From the NCBI RefSeq assembly GCF_036347135.1, contig NZ_CP108938.1, positions 1,860,001-1,924,000 of the forward strand: 64,000 nucleotides of DNA, written 5' to 3'. Below are positions 8,492 through 16,365 of this stretch, one piece after another. The DNA is from Streptomyces sp. NBC_00775 (GTDB lineage: Bacteria > Actinomycetota > Actinomycetes > Streptomycetales > Streptomycetaceae). A program made the position numbers and the translations under genes. The notes under the pieces were generated by a model. The model made no database searches. It was not told the origin of the DNA and saw only the letters and a list, made by a program, of their open reading frames with translations. Position 1 is the stretch's first letter, and every line of letters begins with the position of its first letter.

Positions 8492-8531
8492 TTCAACGCC
8501 CATTGAAATTCCTCTGCGATCCCCCTACGCT
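8492..8531 (+). promoter_or_regulatory. promoter with TetR-type operator (box 4) for korA operon
   Basis: The palindrome TTCAACGCCCATTGAA (8492-8507) overlaps a -35-like TTGAAA (8503-8508). The -10-like TACGCT (8526-8531) follows after 17 nt. This would place korA-korB-fdxA under the same repressor as the exporter and the TetR gene. The rest of 8211-8623 shows no gene. Confidence 0.5.
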
Positions 8532-8623
8532 CGCAGCGGGCGCCCAACCCTCGTTCAGTGCGACGGCTCTGCGGGTGCATGCCCGCGCACGCGCATTTCC
8601 GCCCCAGGGAGAGGCACTTGCAG

Positions 8624-10486
8624 GTGACGAAACAGACGGATCAGCTCGACCGGGTCATCATCCGTTTCTCGGGTGACTCCGGCGACGGCATGCAACTCAC
8701 TGGTGATCTGTTCACCTCACAGACGGCGTCCTTCGGGAACGACCTGGCGACGCTGCCCAACTTCCCGGCCGAGATCCGCGCCCCCGCAGGCACCCTGCCG
8801 GGCGTGTCCAGCTTCCAGCTGCACTTCGCGGACCACGACATCCTCACGCCCGGCGACGCGCCGAACGTCCTGGTCGCGATGAACCCCGCCGCCCTGAAGG
8901 CGAACATCGGCGACGTGCCGCGCGGCGGTGAACTCATCGTCAACACCGACGAGTTCACCAAGCGGGCGATGCAGAAGGTCGGCTACGGGACGAGTCCGCT
9001 GGAGGACGGTTCGCTGGACGGCTATCACGTCCATCCCGTCCCCCTGAACACCCTCACCGTGGAGGCGCTCGCCGGCTTCGGGCTGACACGCAAGGACGCG
9101 GACCGCTGCAAGAACATGTTCGCGCTGGGCCTGCTGAGCTGGATGTACCACCGCCCGACCGAGGGCACGGAGAGGTTCCTGCAAGCCAAGTTCGCGAAGA
9201 AGCCGGACATCGCGGCCGCCAACATCGCCGCGTTCCGGGCGGGTTGGAACTTCGGTGAGACCACCGAGGACTTCGCCGTCTCCTACGAGGTCGCACCCGC
9301 GGCGGAGGCGTTCCCCGCCGGGAACTATCGGAACATCTCCGGGAACCTGGCGCTGTCGTACGGCCTGATCGCCGCCTCCCAGCAGGCGGATCTGCCCCTC
9401 TTCCTCGGCTCGTACCCGATCACGCCGGCCTCCGACATCCTGCACGAGCTCAGCAAGCACAAGAACTTCGGCGTACGCACCTTCCAGGCCGAGGACGAGA
9501 TCGCGGCCGTGGGCGCTGCCCTCGGTGCGGCGTTCGGCGGCTCGCTGGCGGTCACCACCACCTCCGGCCCCGGCATCCTGCTCAAGGCGGAAACCATCGG
9601 TCTCGCGGTGTCGCTCGAACTGCCGCTGGTGATCATCGACATCCAGCGCGGCGGCCCGTCCACCGGTCTGCCCACCAAGACGGAGCAGGCGGACCTGCTC
9701 CAGGCGATGTACGGCCGCAACGGCGAGGCCCCCGTACCGATCGTGGCCCCCAAGACCTCGGCCGACTGTTTCTACGCGGCTCTCGAAGCGGCCCGCATAG
9801 CGGTCACCTACCGCACCCCCGTGTTCCTGCTCTCGGACGGCTACCTCGCCAACGGCAGCGAGCCGTGGCGTATCCCCGACACCGACGAACTCCCGGACCT
9901 GCGCGTGCAGTTCGCCCAGGGACCCAACCACACCCTGGACGACGGCACCGAGGTGTTCTGGCCCTACAAGCGCGACCCGCAGACCCTCGCCCGCCCCTGG
10001 GCCATCCCCGGCACACCCGGCCTGGAACACCGCATCGGCGGCATCGAGAAGCAGGACGGCACGGGCAACATCTCCTACGACCCCGCCAACCACGACTTCA
10101 TGGTCCGCACCCGCCAGGCCAAGATCGACGGCATCGACGTCCCCGACATCGAGGTCGACGACCCCTCCGACGAGGCCACCACCCTCGTCCTGGGCTGGGG
10201 CTCCACCTACGGACCCATCACCGCCGCCGTACGCCGGCTGCGCACTGCCGGGGAGAACATCGCGCAGGCCCATCTGCGCCACCTCAACCCCTTCCCGCGG
10301 AATCTGGGCACCGTGCTGAAGCGCTATGACCAGGTCGTGATCCCGGAGATGAACCTGGGGCAGCTGGCGAAGCTCATCCGGGCCGCCTATGTGGTCGACG
10401 CCCACAGCCACACGCAGATCAACGGCATGCCGTTCAAGGCCGAACAGCTCGCGCAGGCTCTCTCGGAGGCCCTCCATGCCCATTGA
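8624..10486 (+). CDS. korA: 2-oxoacid:ferredoxin oxidoreductase subunit alpha (2-oxoglutarate type)
   Basis: A 620-aa alpha subunit fusing the gamma domain (residues about 1-190, RVIIRFSGDSGDGMQ) with the pyrimidine-binding alpha domain (YPITPASDILHEL, FQAEDEIAAVGAALGAAFGG). The GTG at 8624 has GGAGAGG 9 nt upstream; family length fits. With KorB it decarboxylates 2-oxoglutarate (or a related 2-oxoacid) to the acyl-CoA and reduces ferredoxin in the cytosol. The gene overlaps korB by 11 nt. Streptomyces usually carry one kor locus elsewhere in the core genome; this copy, next to efflux and regulator genes, may be an additional one (inference). Confidence 0.9.
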   Translation: MTKQTDQLDRVIIRFSGDSGDGMQLTGDLFTSQTASFGNDLATLPNFPAEIRAPAGTLPGVSSFQLHFADHDILTPGDAPNVLVAMNPAALKANIGDVPRGGELIVNTDEFTKRAMQKVGYGTSPLEDGSLDGYHVHPVPLNTLTVEALAGFGLTRKDADRCKNMFALGLLSWMYHRPTEGTERFLQAKFAKKPDIAAANIAAFRAGWNFGETTEDFAVSYEVAPAAEAFPAGNYRNISGNLALSYGLIAASQQADLPLFLGSYPITPASDILHELSKHKNFGVRTFQAEDEIAAVGAALGAAFGGSLAVTTTSGPGILLKAETIGLAVSLELPLVIIDIQRGGPSTGLPTKTEQADLLQAMYGRNGEAPVPIVAPKTSADCFYAALEAARIAVTYRTPVFLLSDGYLANGSEPWRIPDTDELPDLRVQFAQGPNHTLDDGTEVFWPYKRDPQTLARPWAIPGTPGLEHRIGGIEKQDGTGNISYDPANHDFMVRTRQAKIDGIDVPDIEVDDPSDEATTLVLGWGSTYGPITAAVRRLRTAGENIAQAHLRHLNPFPRNLGTVLKRYDQVVIPEMNLGQLAKLIRAAYVVDAHSHTQINGMPFKAEQLAQALSEALHAH

Positions 10487-11561
10487 GGAACTGTCCCTGG
10501 TACCGAGGAGCGAAGTCGCCCTCACCGCCCGGGACTTCAAGTCCGATCAGGAAGTGCGCTGGTGCCCCGGCTGCGGTGACTACGCGATCCTGGCCGCGGT
10601 CCAGGGCTTCATGCCCGAACTGGATCTGGCCAAGGAGAACATCGTCTTCATCTCGGGCATCGGCTGCTCGTCCCGCTTCCCGTACTACATGAACACCTAC
10701 GGCATGCACTCCATCCACGGCCGCGCACCCGCCATCGCGACCGGACTGGCCTCCAGCCGCCGGGACTTGAGCGTATGGGTCGTCACCGGCGACGGCGACG
10801 CCCTGTCGATCGGCGGCAACCACCTCATCCACGCCCTGCGCCGCAACGTCAACCTGAAGATCCTGCTCTTCAACAACCGGATCTACGGCCTTACCAAAGG
10901 CCAGTACTCCCCCACCTCCGAGGTCGGCAAGATCACCAAGTCGACGCCCATGGGCTCCCTCGACGCGCCCTTCAACCCCGTCTCCCTCGCCATCGGCGCC
11001 GGCGCCTCCTTCGTCGCCCGGACCGTCGACTCCGACCGGCAGCACCTCACCGGCGTACTGCGCGAAGCCGCCGCCCACCGCGGCACGGCACTGGTGGAGA
11101 TCTACCAGAACTGCAACATCTTCAACGACGGCGCCTTCGAGGTCCTCAAGGACAAGCAGCAGGCCGAGGAAGCCGTCATCCGCCTTCACCACGGACAGCC
11201 GATCCGCTTCGGGCCGGACGGCGCGCGTGGTGTCGTACGGGATCAGCGCACCGGCGACCTGAAGGTCGTCACCGTCACCCCGGACAACGAGTCCCAGATC
11301 CTGGTCCACGACGCCCACTCCGCGTCCCCGACCACCGCCTTCGCGCTCAGCAGGCTCGCCGACCCCGACACCCTGCACCACACACCGATCGGTGTCTTCC
11401 ACGACATCGAACGCCCGGCCTACGACGCGCTCATGGCCGCCCAGCTCGACACCGCCGTCGAGCAGAACGGCAAGGGCGATCTCGCCGCCCTCCTGACCGG
11501 CAACGACACCTGGACCGTGGAGAGCACTCATGACATACGTCATCGCGCAGCCCTGCGTTGA
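10476..11561 (+). CDS. korB: 2-oxoacid:ferredoxin oxidoreductase subunit beta
   Basis: A 361-aa thiamine-diphosphate-binding beta subunit. Visible are the CPGCGDYA cluster-binding start, SGIGCSSRFP, and the ThDP/Mg motif GDGDALSIGGNH with NNRIYGLTKGQ. The ATG at 10476 lies inside the korA 3' end with GGAGG upstream, so translation is coupled. It forms the catalytic heterodimer with KorA and passes electrons to ferredoxin, the product of the next gene, which itself overlaps korB by 32 nt. Confidence 0.92.
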   Translation: MPIEELSLVPRSEVALTARDFKSDQEVRWCPGCGDYAILAAVQGFMPELDLAKENIVFISGIGCSSRFPYYMNTYGMHSIHGRAPAIATGLASSRRDLSVWVVTGDGDALSIGGNHLIHALRRNVNLKILLFNNRIYGLTKGQYSPTSEVGKITKSTPMGSLDAPFNPVSLAIGAGASFVARTVDSDRQHLTGVLREAAAHRGTALVEIYQNCNIFNDGAFEVLKDKQQAEEAVIRLHHGQPIRFGPDGARGVVRDQRTGDLKVVTVTPDNESQILVHDAHSASPTTAFALSRLADPDTLHHTPIGVFHDIERPAYDALMAAQLDTAVEQNGKGDLAALLTGNDTWTVESTHDIRHRAALR

Positions 11562-11850
11562 TCTGAAGGACAAGGCCTGTGTCGACGAATGCCCCGTCGA
11601 CTGCATCTACGAAGGCCCCCGCAAGATGTACATCAATCCGGACGAGTGCGTGGACTGCGGGGCCTGCGAACCCGTGTGCCCCGTCGAGGCCATCTTCTTC
11701 GAGGACGACACCCCTCAGGAGTGGGCGGACTTCCGCAGGGCGGACACCGAGTTCTTCGCCGAACTCGGCTCGCCGGGCGGCGCCTCGGGTCTCGGTCCGG
11801 TCGAGCGCGACCACCCCGTGGTCGCGGGGGCGCCCGTGCCGACGGTGTGA
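11530..11850 (+). CDS. fdxA: 7Fe ferredoxin ([3Fe-4S][4Fe-4S])
   Basis: A 106-aa FdxA-type ferredoxin starting inside korB with GGAGAG upstream. The cysteine pattern is that of seven-iron ferredoxins: an N-terminal set in ACVDECPVDCIYEG and a second set in CVDCGACEPVCPVEAI. It should be the electron acceptor of the KorAB enzyme and donate to a downstream reductase or P450-type partner not present in the window. The C-terminal tail after residue 60 is acidic, as usual in this family. Confidence 0.92.
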   Translation: MTYVIAQPCVDLKDKACVDECPVDCIYEGPRKMYINPDECVDCGACEPVCPVEAIFFEDDTPQEWADFRRADTEFFAELGSPGGASGLGPVERDHPVVAGAPVPTV

Positions 11851-11914
11851 CGCCGCCGACTTCGGCTCGGGGACCGGCGAAGCAGCTCCGCGTGGCGCGG
11901 AGATCGTCGGTCCC

Positions 11915-11985
11915 CTAGGCCCTGTCGTCAAATTCCCGTCTGCCGGGCGACGCCTGGCAGACGGGAATTTGACGACAGGGCCTAG
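11915..11985. terminator. perfect 30-bp inverted repeat (bidirectional terminator or palindromic element)
   Basis: Arms 11915-11944 and 11956-11985 are perfectly complementary over 30 bp with an 11-nt loop, each outer end being CTAG. It lies between convergent fdxA and xthA and includes the xthA stop codon (TAG). It would act as a bidirectional terminator, but its perfection and the CTAG ends are also consistent with a small mobile palindrome. Confidence 0.75.
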
Positions 11986-12761
11986 ACGTCCAGGTCCACC
12001 ACGACCGGCGCGTGGTCCGAGGCGCCCTTGCCCTTGCGCTCCTCGCGATCCACATAGGAGTCGGTGACCGCCTTCGAGAACGACTCGTTGCCGTAGACGA
12101 GGTCGATGCGCATACCGCGGTTCTTGGGGAAGCAGAGCTGGCGGTAGTCCCAGTATGTGTACGGGTGGTCGTACTTGAGGGGCCGCGGGACCACGTCGGT
12201 CAGGCCCGCCTCGCGCAGGTCGGCCAGGGCGGCGCGCTCGGCCGGGGTGACGTGGGTGAGGCCCTCGAAGGCGGCCACGTCGTAGACGTCGTCGTCCGTG
12301 GGCGCCACGTTGTAGTCACCCAGCACCGCGAACGGCCGGCTGCCCGTGGCGTCGCCCGCGACCGCCGTCCTGAGGGCGTCGAACCACTGGAGCTTGTACG
12401 CGTAGTGGGGGTGGTCCACCTCGCGTCCGTTCGGCACGTACACCGACCAGACGCGGATCGGGCCGCACGTCGCGGAGATGGCGCGGGGCTCCTCGACGCC
12501 GTCGTATCCCGGGTCGCCGGGCAGGCCCTTGACGACGTCCTCCAGGCCTACGCGGGAGATCACCGCGACGCCGTTCCACCGCCCCGTCGCATGCACCGCC
12601 GCCTCATAGCCCAGCTCACGGAGCTGGTCGGTGGGGAACTGCTCGGCGGCGACCTTGGCCTCCTGGAGGCACAGCACGTCCGTGCCGCTGCTCTCCAGCC
12701 AGGCCAGCAGCCTGGGGAGGCGGGCGGTGATCGAGTTCACGTTCCAGGTCGCGATGCGCAT
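11982..12761 (-). CDS. xthA: exodeoxyribonuclease III
   Basis: A 259-aa AP endonuclease/3'-exonuclease of the Xth (EEP) superfamily, acting in base excision repair. The start MRIATWNVNSITARLPRLL, the metal-binding LCLQEAK, the YNVAPTDDDVYD loop and the terminal SDHAPVVVDLDV catalytic motif are all present. Length and ends fit the bacterial family. The stop codon sits in the 30-bp inverted repeat. Confidence 0.93.
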   Translation of the reverse strand: MRIATWNVNSITARLPRLLAWLESSGTDVLCLQEAKVAAEQFPTDQLRELGYEAAVHATGRWNGVAVISRVGLEDVVKGLPGDPGYDGVEEPRAISATCGPIRVWSVYVPNGREVDHPHYAYKLQWFDALRTAVAGDATGSRPFAVLGDYNVAPTDDDVYDVAAFEGLTHVTPAERAALADLREAGLTDVVPRPLKYDHPYTYWDYRQLCFPKNRGMRIDLVYGNESFSKAVTDSYVDREERKGKGASDHAPVVVDLDV

Positions 12762-12836
12762 GACTCACAACCTACCGGGCGGGTACGACAACGGGTCCGG
12801 CGGTGGCGCGCGGGTGGTGGATTCGAACCGCCGGAA

Positions 12837-12865
12837 CGGCGCCGGCCGACGAGAAGCCGACGCCG
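12837..12865 (-). terminator. hairpin terminator
   Basis: Complementary arms at 12837-12846 and 12856-12865 (10 bp with one G-U) with a 9-nt loop lie just after the stop of the metallo-beta-lactamase-fold gene on the minus strand. Confidence 0.5.
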
Positions 12866-12881
12866 CTCAAAGCGGTGACGC

Positions 12882-13517
12882 TCAGAGCTCGGCCGACGCT
12901 CCCGGTGTCAGCCGAAGGTGTTCGGAGCCGCCCAGGGCGCCGATCTGCCGGTCGTAGATCGGCCGGGCGAGGTCCGTGAGCAAGGCGTCGTGGATGTCGT
13001 ACGCGCGTTGCGGCTTGACCTCGCGGACGTAGTCGATGACCTCGGCGATCTTGCTCCAGGGGGCCATGACCGGGAGCATCAGCGTCTCGACCTGACGGTC
13101 GGGGACGGTCAGCGCGTCGCCCGGGTGGAAGACGCGGCCGCCGTCGATGAGGTAGCCGACATTGGTGATGCGCGGGATGTCCGGGTGGATCACGGCGTGC
13201 AGTTCGCCGTGCACCTGGACGTCGAAGCCCGCGGCGCTGAACGTGTCGCCGTGGCCGACCGTGTGCACGCGGCCCGGGAAGGCGGCGGAGATCTTCTCCG
13301 CGACCGACTTCAGGGTCCAGATCTCCGCCGCCGGGTTGGACTCCAGGCCCGCCCGCAGCTGCCCCTCGTCGAAGTGGTCGGCGTGCTCGTGCGTGACCAG
13401 GAGGACGTCCGCGCCCAGGGCGGCGTCCTCCTCGCTGAAACCGCCGGGGTCGATGACGAGTGTGCGCCCGTCCTTCTCAAGACGGACGCAGGCGTGCGAC
13501 TTCTTCGTGAGCTTCAT
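12882..13517 (-). CDS. MBL-fold metal-dependent hydrolase
   Basis: A 211-aa protein of the metallo-beta-lactamase fold, UlaG-like type. The zinc motif is seen as THEHADHFDEGQ, with IDPGGFSEED before it, a further metal ligand region around VIHPDIPR, and FHPGDAL. The cytosolic substrate is unknown; the family includes phosphodiesterases, lactonases and general hydrolases. It is followed by a hairpin and lies 33 bp from the PcaL-like gene on the same strand, so the two may be cotranscribed. Confidence 0.85.
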   Translation of the reverse strand: MKLTKKSHACVRLEKDGRTLVIDPGGFSEEDAALGADVLLVTHEHADHFDEGQLRAGLESNPAAEIWTLKSVAEKISAAFPGRVHTVGHGDTFSAAGFDVQVHGELHAVIHPDIPRITNVGYLIDGGRVFHPGDALTVPDRQVETLMLPVMAPWSKIAEVIDYVREVKPQRAYDIHDALLTDLARPIYDRQIGALGGSEHLRLTPGASAEL

Positions 13518-13550
13518 GGGTCCATCCTGCCCCTGCCCCGGTCCGGGGGC

Positions 13551-14837
13551 TCACTCCTGGGGTGTGGTCTCCTCCCGGATGACCTGCTGCGCCACCTTGA
13601 AGGCGCTGTTGGCGGCCGGTACGCCGCAGTAGACGGCGGCCTGGAGGAGTACCTCCTTGATCTCCACCGGGGTGAGACCGTTGCGGAGGGCCGCGCGGGT
13701 GTGGAAGGCCAGCTCGTCGAGGTGACCGCCGGCGACCAGCGCGGTGAGCGTGACACAGCTGCGCGAGCGCCGGTCGAGTCCGGGCCGGTCCCAGATCTCG
13801 CCCCACGCGTACCGGGTGATGAACTCCTGGAAGTCCCCCGAGAACTCGTCCGCCGTCGCCAGCGCCCGGTCGACGTGCGCGTCCCCGAGCACCTCGCGGC
13901 GGACCTTGATCCCGGCGTCGTAGGGATCGGGGCGGCCCATGCCCATCGGCGCGGGCTGCGCGGCGGCCGGGGCGATCTCGGCGAGGGGTGCGACCGGCGG
14001 GGGCGCGGCCAGCACCGGCTTCACCGGCGCCGCGGGGATCGCCATCTGGCCGGTGGTCGAGTCGAAGGCGGGCTGCCAGGCGGTGGAGAAGTGCCGTACG
14101 AGCAGGTCCGTGACCGCGGCGGGCTGCTCCACGGGGACCAGGTGCGAGGCTCCGGGCACCACCGCGAGCCGGGCGTCCGGTATCCCGGCGACCAGCGTGC
14201 GCGCCTCGGCCGGCCCGGTGACCTGGTCGTCGGAGCCGACGAGGACGAGGGTCGGCACGCCGATCCGTCCGAGTTCGGCGCGTACGTCGAACGCGGCGAG
14301 CGCCTCGCAGGCCGCGATGTAGCAGCCGGGGTCGGTGGTGCGCACCATCTGCACGGCCCACTCGGTGATCGCGGGCTGGGCCGCGGCGAACCCTCCCGTG
14401 AACCAGCGCTCGGGCGACGTACGCGCCATCGGGTCGAGCCCGTTCGTGCGCACGATCACACCGCGCTGCCGGAACTCGTCGGCCGTACCGAACCGCGGCG
14501 AGGCGGCGATGAGCGCGAGCGAGGCGATCCGCTCCGGATGGCGCAGGGCCAGCTCGATCCCGAGGGCCCCGCTGAACGCGCAGCCCGCGTACCCGAACCG
14601 CTGCACTCCGAGCCCGTCGAGCGTGGCCAGCAGCCGCCCGGCGAGTTCGCCGACGGAGCCCGACGGATACGCGGGCGCTCCGCCGTGTCCCGGCAGGTCG
14701 AACCGGAAGACCCGCCAGGTCTTCGCGAGCTCCGGGACCTGCCGGTCCCACATGTGCCATGTGGTACCCAGTGAGGGACCCAAGATCAGGACAGGAGCGT
14801 CTTCTGGCCCGTCAAAGCGGTATTGCAGGGTGTTCAT
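13551..14837 (-). CDS. pcaL: PcaL-like fusion: 3-oxoadipate enol-lactonase / 4-carboxymuconolactone decarboxylase
   Basis: A 428-aa fusion. Residues 1 to about 255 are an alpha/beta hydrolase (PcaD-like); a Pro/Ala linker follows; residues about 300-420 are carboxymuconolactone decarboxylase (PcaC-like, RRSRSCVTLTALVAGGHLDEL and FHTRAALRNGLTPVEIKEVLLQ). The pair converts 4-carboxymuconolactone to 3-oxoadipate in protocatechuate breakdown. I chose ATG 14837 because the alternative GTG at 14876 lies in the edge of an IS110 remnant. In the hydrolase half the usual G-x-S-x-G elbow reads GCAFSG, with Ala where the nucleophile is expected. No other pca genes are nearby. Confidence 0.82.
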   Translation of the reverse strand: MNTLQYRFDGPEDAPVLILGPSLGTTWHMWDRQVPELAKTWRVFRFDLPGHGGAPAYPSGSVGELAGRLLATLDGLGVQRFGYAGCAFSGALGIELALRHPERIASLALIAASPRFGTADEFRQRGVIVRTNGLDPMARTSPERWFTGGFAAAQPAITEWAVQMVRTTDPGCYIAACEALAAFDVRAELGRIGVPTLVLVGSDDQVTGPAEARTLVAGIPDARLAVVPGASHLVPVEQPAAVTDLLVRHFSTAWQPAFDSTTGQMAIPAAPVKPVLAAPPPVAPLAEIAPAAAQPAPMGMGRPDPYDAGIKVRREVLGDAHVDRALATADEFSGDFQEFITRYAWGEIWDRPGLDRRSRSCVTLTALVAGGHLDELAFHTRAALRNGLTPVEIKEVLLQAAVYCGVPAANSAFKVAQQVIREETTPQE

Positions 14838-14884
14838 CGGTGACTCACTCACCCGCCCGACCCTCTCATCTGTCACGACAGCCC

Positions 14885-15154
14885 CTATGAGCGGGGTCCT
14901 GGCTGTAGCTGTTTGACCAGGTGGAAGACCTTCCGGGCCGCGTAGCGTTTGAGGCAGCGGACGATTTCGCGCCGGGTCTTGCCCTCCTTGACGCGGCGCT
15001 CGTAGTAGTCCTGGGTGCGCGGGTCGACCCGCAGGCGGGTGAACACGATGCGATTAAGCGCGGCGTTGGCCTGACGGTCGCCGCCGCGGTTGAGACGACG
15101 GTACTGTCGGCGTCCCGAGGAACGCTCGACCGGACTGACCCCGCACAAAGCAGC
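14885..15154 (-). pseudogene. IS110-family transposase, C-terminal fragment
   Basis: The last 89 residues of an IS110 recombinase remain (from AALCGVSPVERSSG to KQLQPGPRS), closely similar to the intact copy at 18523-19650 (AALCGVSPIEYSSDG). The DEDD catalytic half is missing. The flank TGTCACGACAGCCCCTAT at 14869 matches the end of the intact element (TGTCACGGACGCCCCTAT), so one element end is preserved just before pcaL. It is a relic of an older insertion. Confidence 0.85.
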
Positions 15155-15220
15155 TGGTAGTGCTGGAAGGCGGGTGGTCCGGTTCGAGGGCTTCACCGTT
15201 GGCCGAGAGCACGGAGCGCT

Positions 15221-15394
15221 GTGGGTGTGGACGAACTCCTCACCGAACAACTCACCGCCGCCGAACGCACCACGGAACGCCTGGACATCACTCGCGAGAC
15301 GATGCTGGAACTGGCTGCCGAGGACGGCATCGAACCGCCCGAGCCGCTGCCGCCCGGCTACCGCGAGGTCCTCGCCGCCTTCGAACCATCTCGG
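15221..15394 (+). other. orphan coding fragment between IS remnant and hydrolase
   Basis: A plus-strand frame from GTG 15221 reads MGVDELLTEQLTAAERTTER and LDITRETMLELAAEDGIEPP before running into the hydrolase 3' end. Its composition looks like real protein, but no family is recognised and the 3' end is lost. It is probably a leftover of a gene disrupted by the IS110 remnant. Confidence 0.25.
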
Positions 15395-15398
15395 TGGT

Positions 15399-16190
15399 TC
15401 AGATGCCCGCGAGGAACTCCTGGACCGCGGTGGCGAAGCCCTCGGGGTCGGCCTGTTGGACGAAGTGGTCGGTGTCCAGCCGGCGGTAGACCGTGCCGGG
15501 GCGCCTGGAGCACATGGCATGGGCCTGTTCGGCGGGCAGGACCTGGCTGCGCAGCCCATGGATGAGGAGCGCGGGGCAGTCGGTGGCGAGCCACTGTTTC
15601 CAGTGGTCACCGTGGACAAGGTTCTCGGAGTCGACGGTGTCCTGCGGGTGGAAAGGCAGCCGCCAGCCGGCGCCGCCGGGCAGCGGGCGCAGCACGGGGC
15701 CGACAACGGCGGCGAGGGGTCCGCAGGCGGCGGCCAGTTCCTCGCGGGTGGCAGCGGTGTAGGGGAAGTTGAGCACGAAGGCGAGGGGGCTGGTTCCGTG
15801 GTCGGGGAGGTCGACGGCGGTGTCGATATTGATCAGGGCCTCGACCAGTTCGGGGCGTTCGGAGGCCAGGTGGTAGGCGTTGATCGCTCCGAGGGAGTGG
15901 CCGAGGAAGACCGCCCGGTCGATGCCGAGGTGGTCGAGGAGGGCGAGGAGGTCGGTGAGGTAGCCGATGCGGGTGTATTCGCGGGCGCGCTGGGAGTCGC
16001 CGTGGCCGCGCTGGTCAGGGGCGATCACGCGCCACTCAGGGCCGAGGGCGGAGGCCAGGGCGGCGAAGGACGCGCCTTCGGAGAGGTGGCCGTGCAGTGC
16101 TACGAGGGGGCGGCCGTTGCCGCCGTAGTCCAGGTAGGACAGGGTGCGACCGTCGAAGGTCATGGTGGCACGGGTGGGCAGGGCGGTCAT
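15399..16190 (-). CDS. alpha/beta-fold hydrolase
   Basis: A 263-aa alpha/beta hydrolase. ATG at 16190 is preceded by GAGGGAG; the frame extends upstream without a better start. Visible are the oxyanion region LVALHGHLSEG, the APDQRGHGDS strand, the nucleophile elbow GHSLGA, and the late catalytic His in DTDHFVQQ. Substrate unknown: esterases, lipases and haloperoxidase-like enzymes share this pattern. It lies 175 bp downstream of the saccharopine-dehydrogenase-like gene on the same strand. Confidence 0.85.
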   Translation of the reverse strand: MTALPTRATMTFDGRTLSYLDYGGNGRPLVALHGHLSEGASFAALASALGPEWRVIAPDQRGHGDSQRAREYTRIGYLTDLLALLDHLGIDRAVFLGHSLGAINAYHLASERPELVEALINIDTAVDLPDHGTSPLAFVLNFPYTAATREELAAACGPLAAVVGPVLRPLPGGAGWRLPFHPQDTVDSENLVHGDHWKQWLATDCPALLIHGLRSQVLPAEQAHAMCSRRPGTVYRRLDTDHFVQQADPEGFATAVQEFLAGI

Positions 16191-16365
16191 CGCGGTGATA
16201 CTCCCTCGGTTCGAGGTGCGGGGTAGCGGGTTCTTGCCGAGGTCGACGTCTGAGGCGCTTGTTCTATGCAACCGAATAGATGACTTGGAGGGACTGAGCC
16301 CTGGGGGCCGCGGCGCGCTCGGCGCGTAGGAAGCAGACGACAGCCTCGTGGGTGGAGGGGTGGGG

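Noticed and set aside
8717..10540. A 607-codon open frame antisense to korA
   Set aside because: It is a shadow of korA caused by GC codon bias; composition is Val/Gly/Asp-rich without any family motif.
10434..11606. A 390-codon open frame antisense to korB
   Set aside because: Same reason: antisense shadow of a well-supported gene.
12819..12829. GGATTCGAACC, complement of a tRNA T-arm consensus (GGTTCGAATCC), on the minus strand
   Set aside because: No matching acceptor stem, D-arm or anticodon loop can be assembled around it; the nearby hairpin fits better as a terminator.
12918..14774. A 618-codon plus-strand frame antisense to the MBL-fold and pcaL genes
   Set aside because: No motifs; Gly/Arg/Val-rich shadow of two recognised genes.
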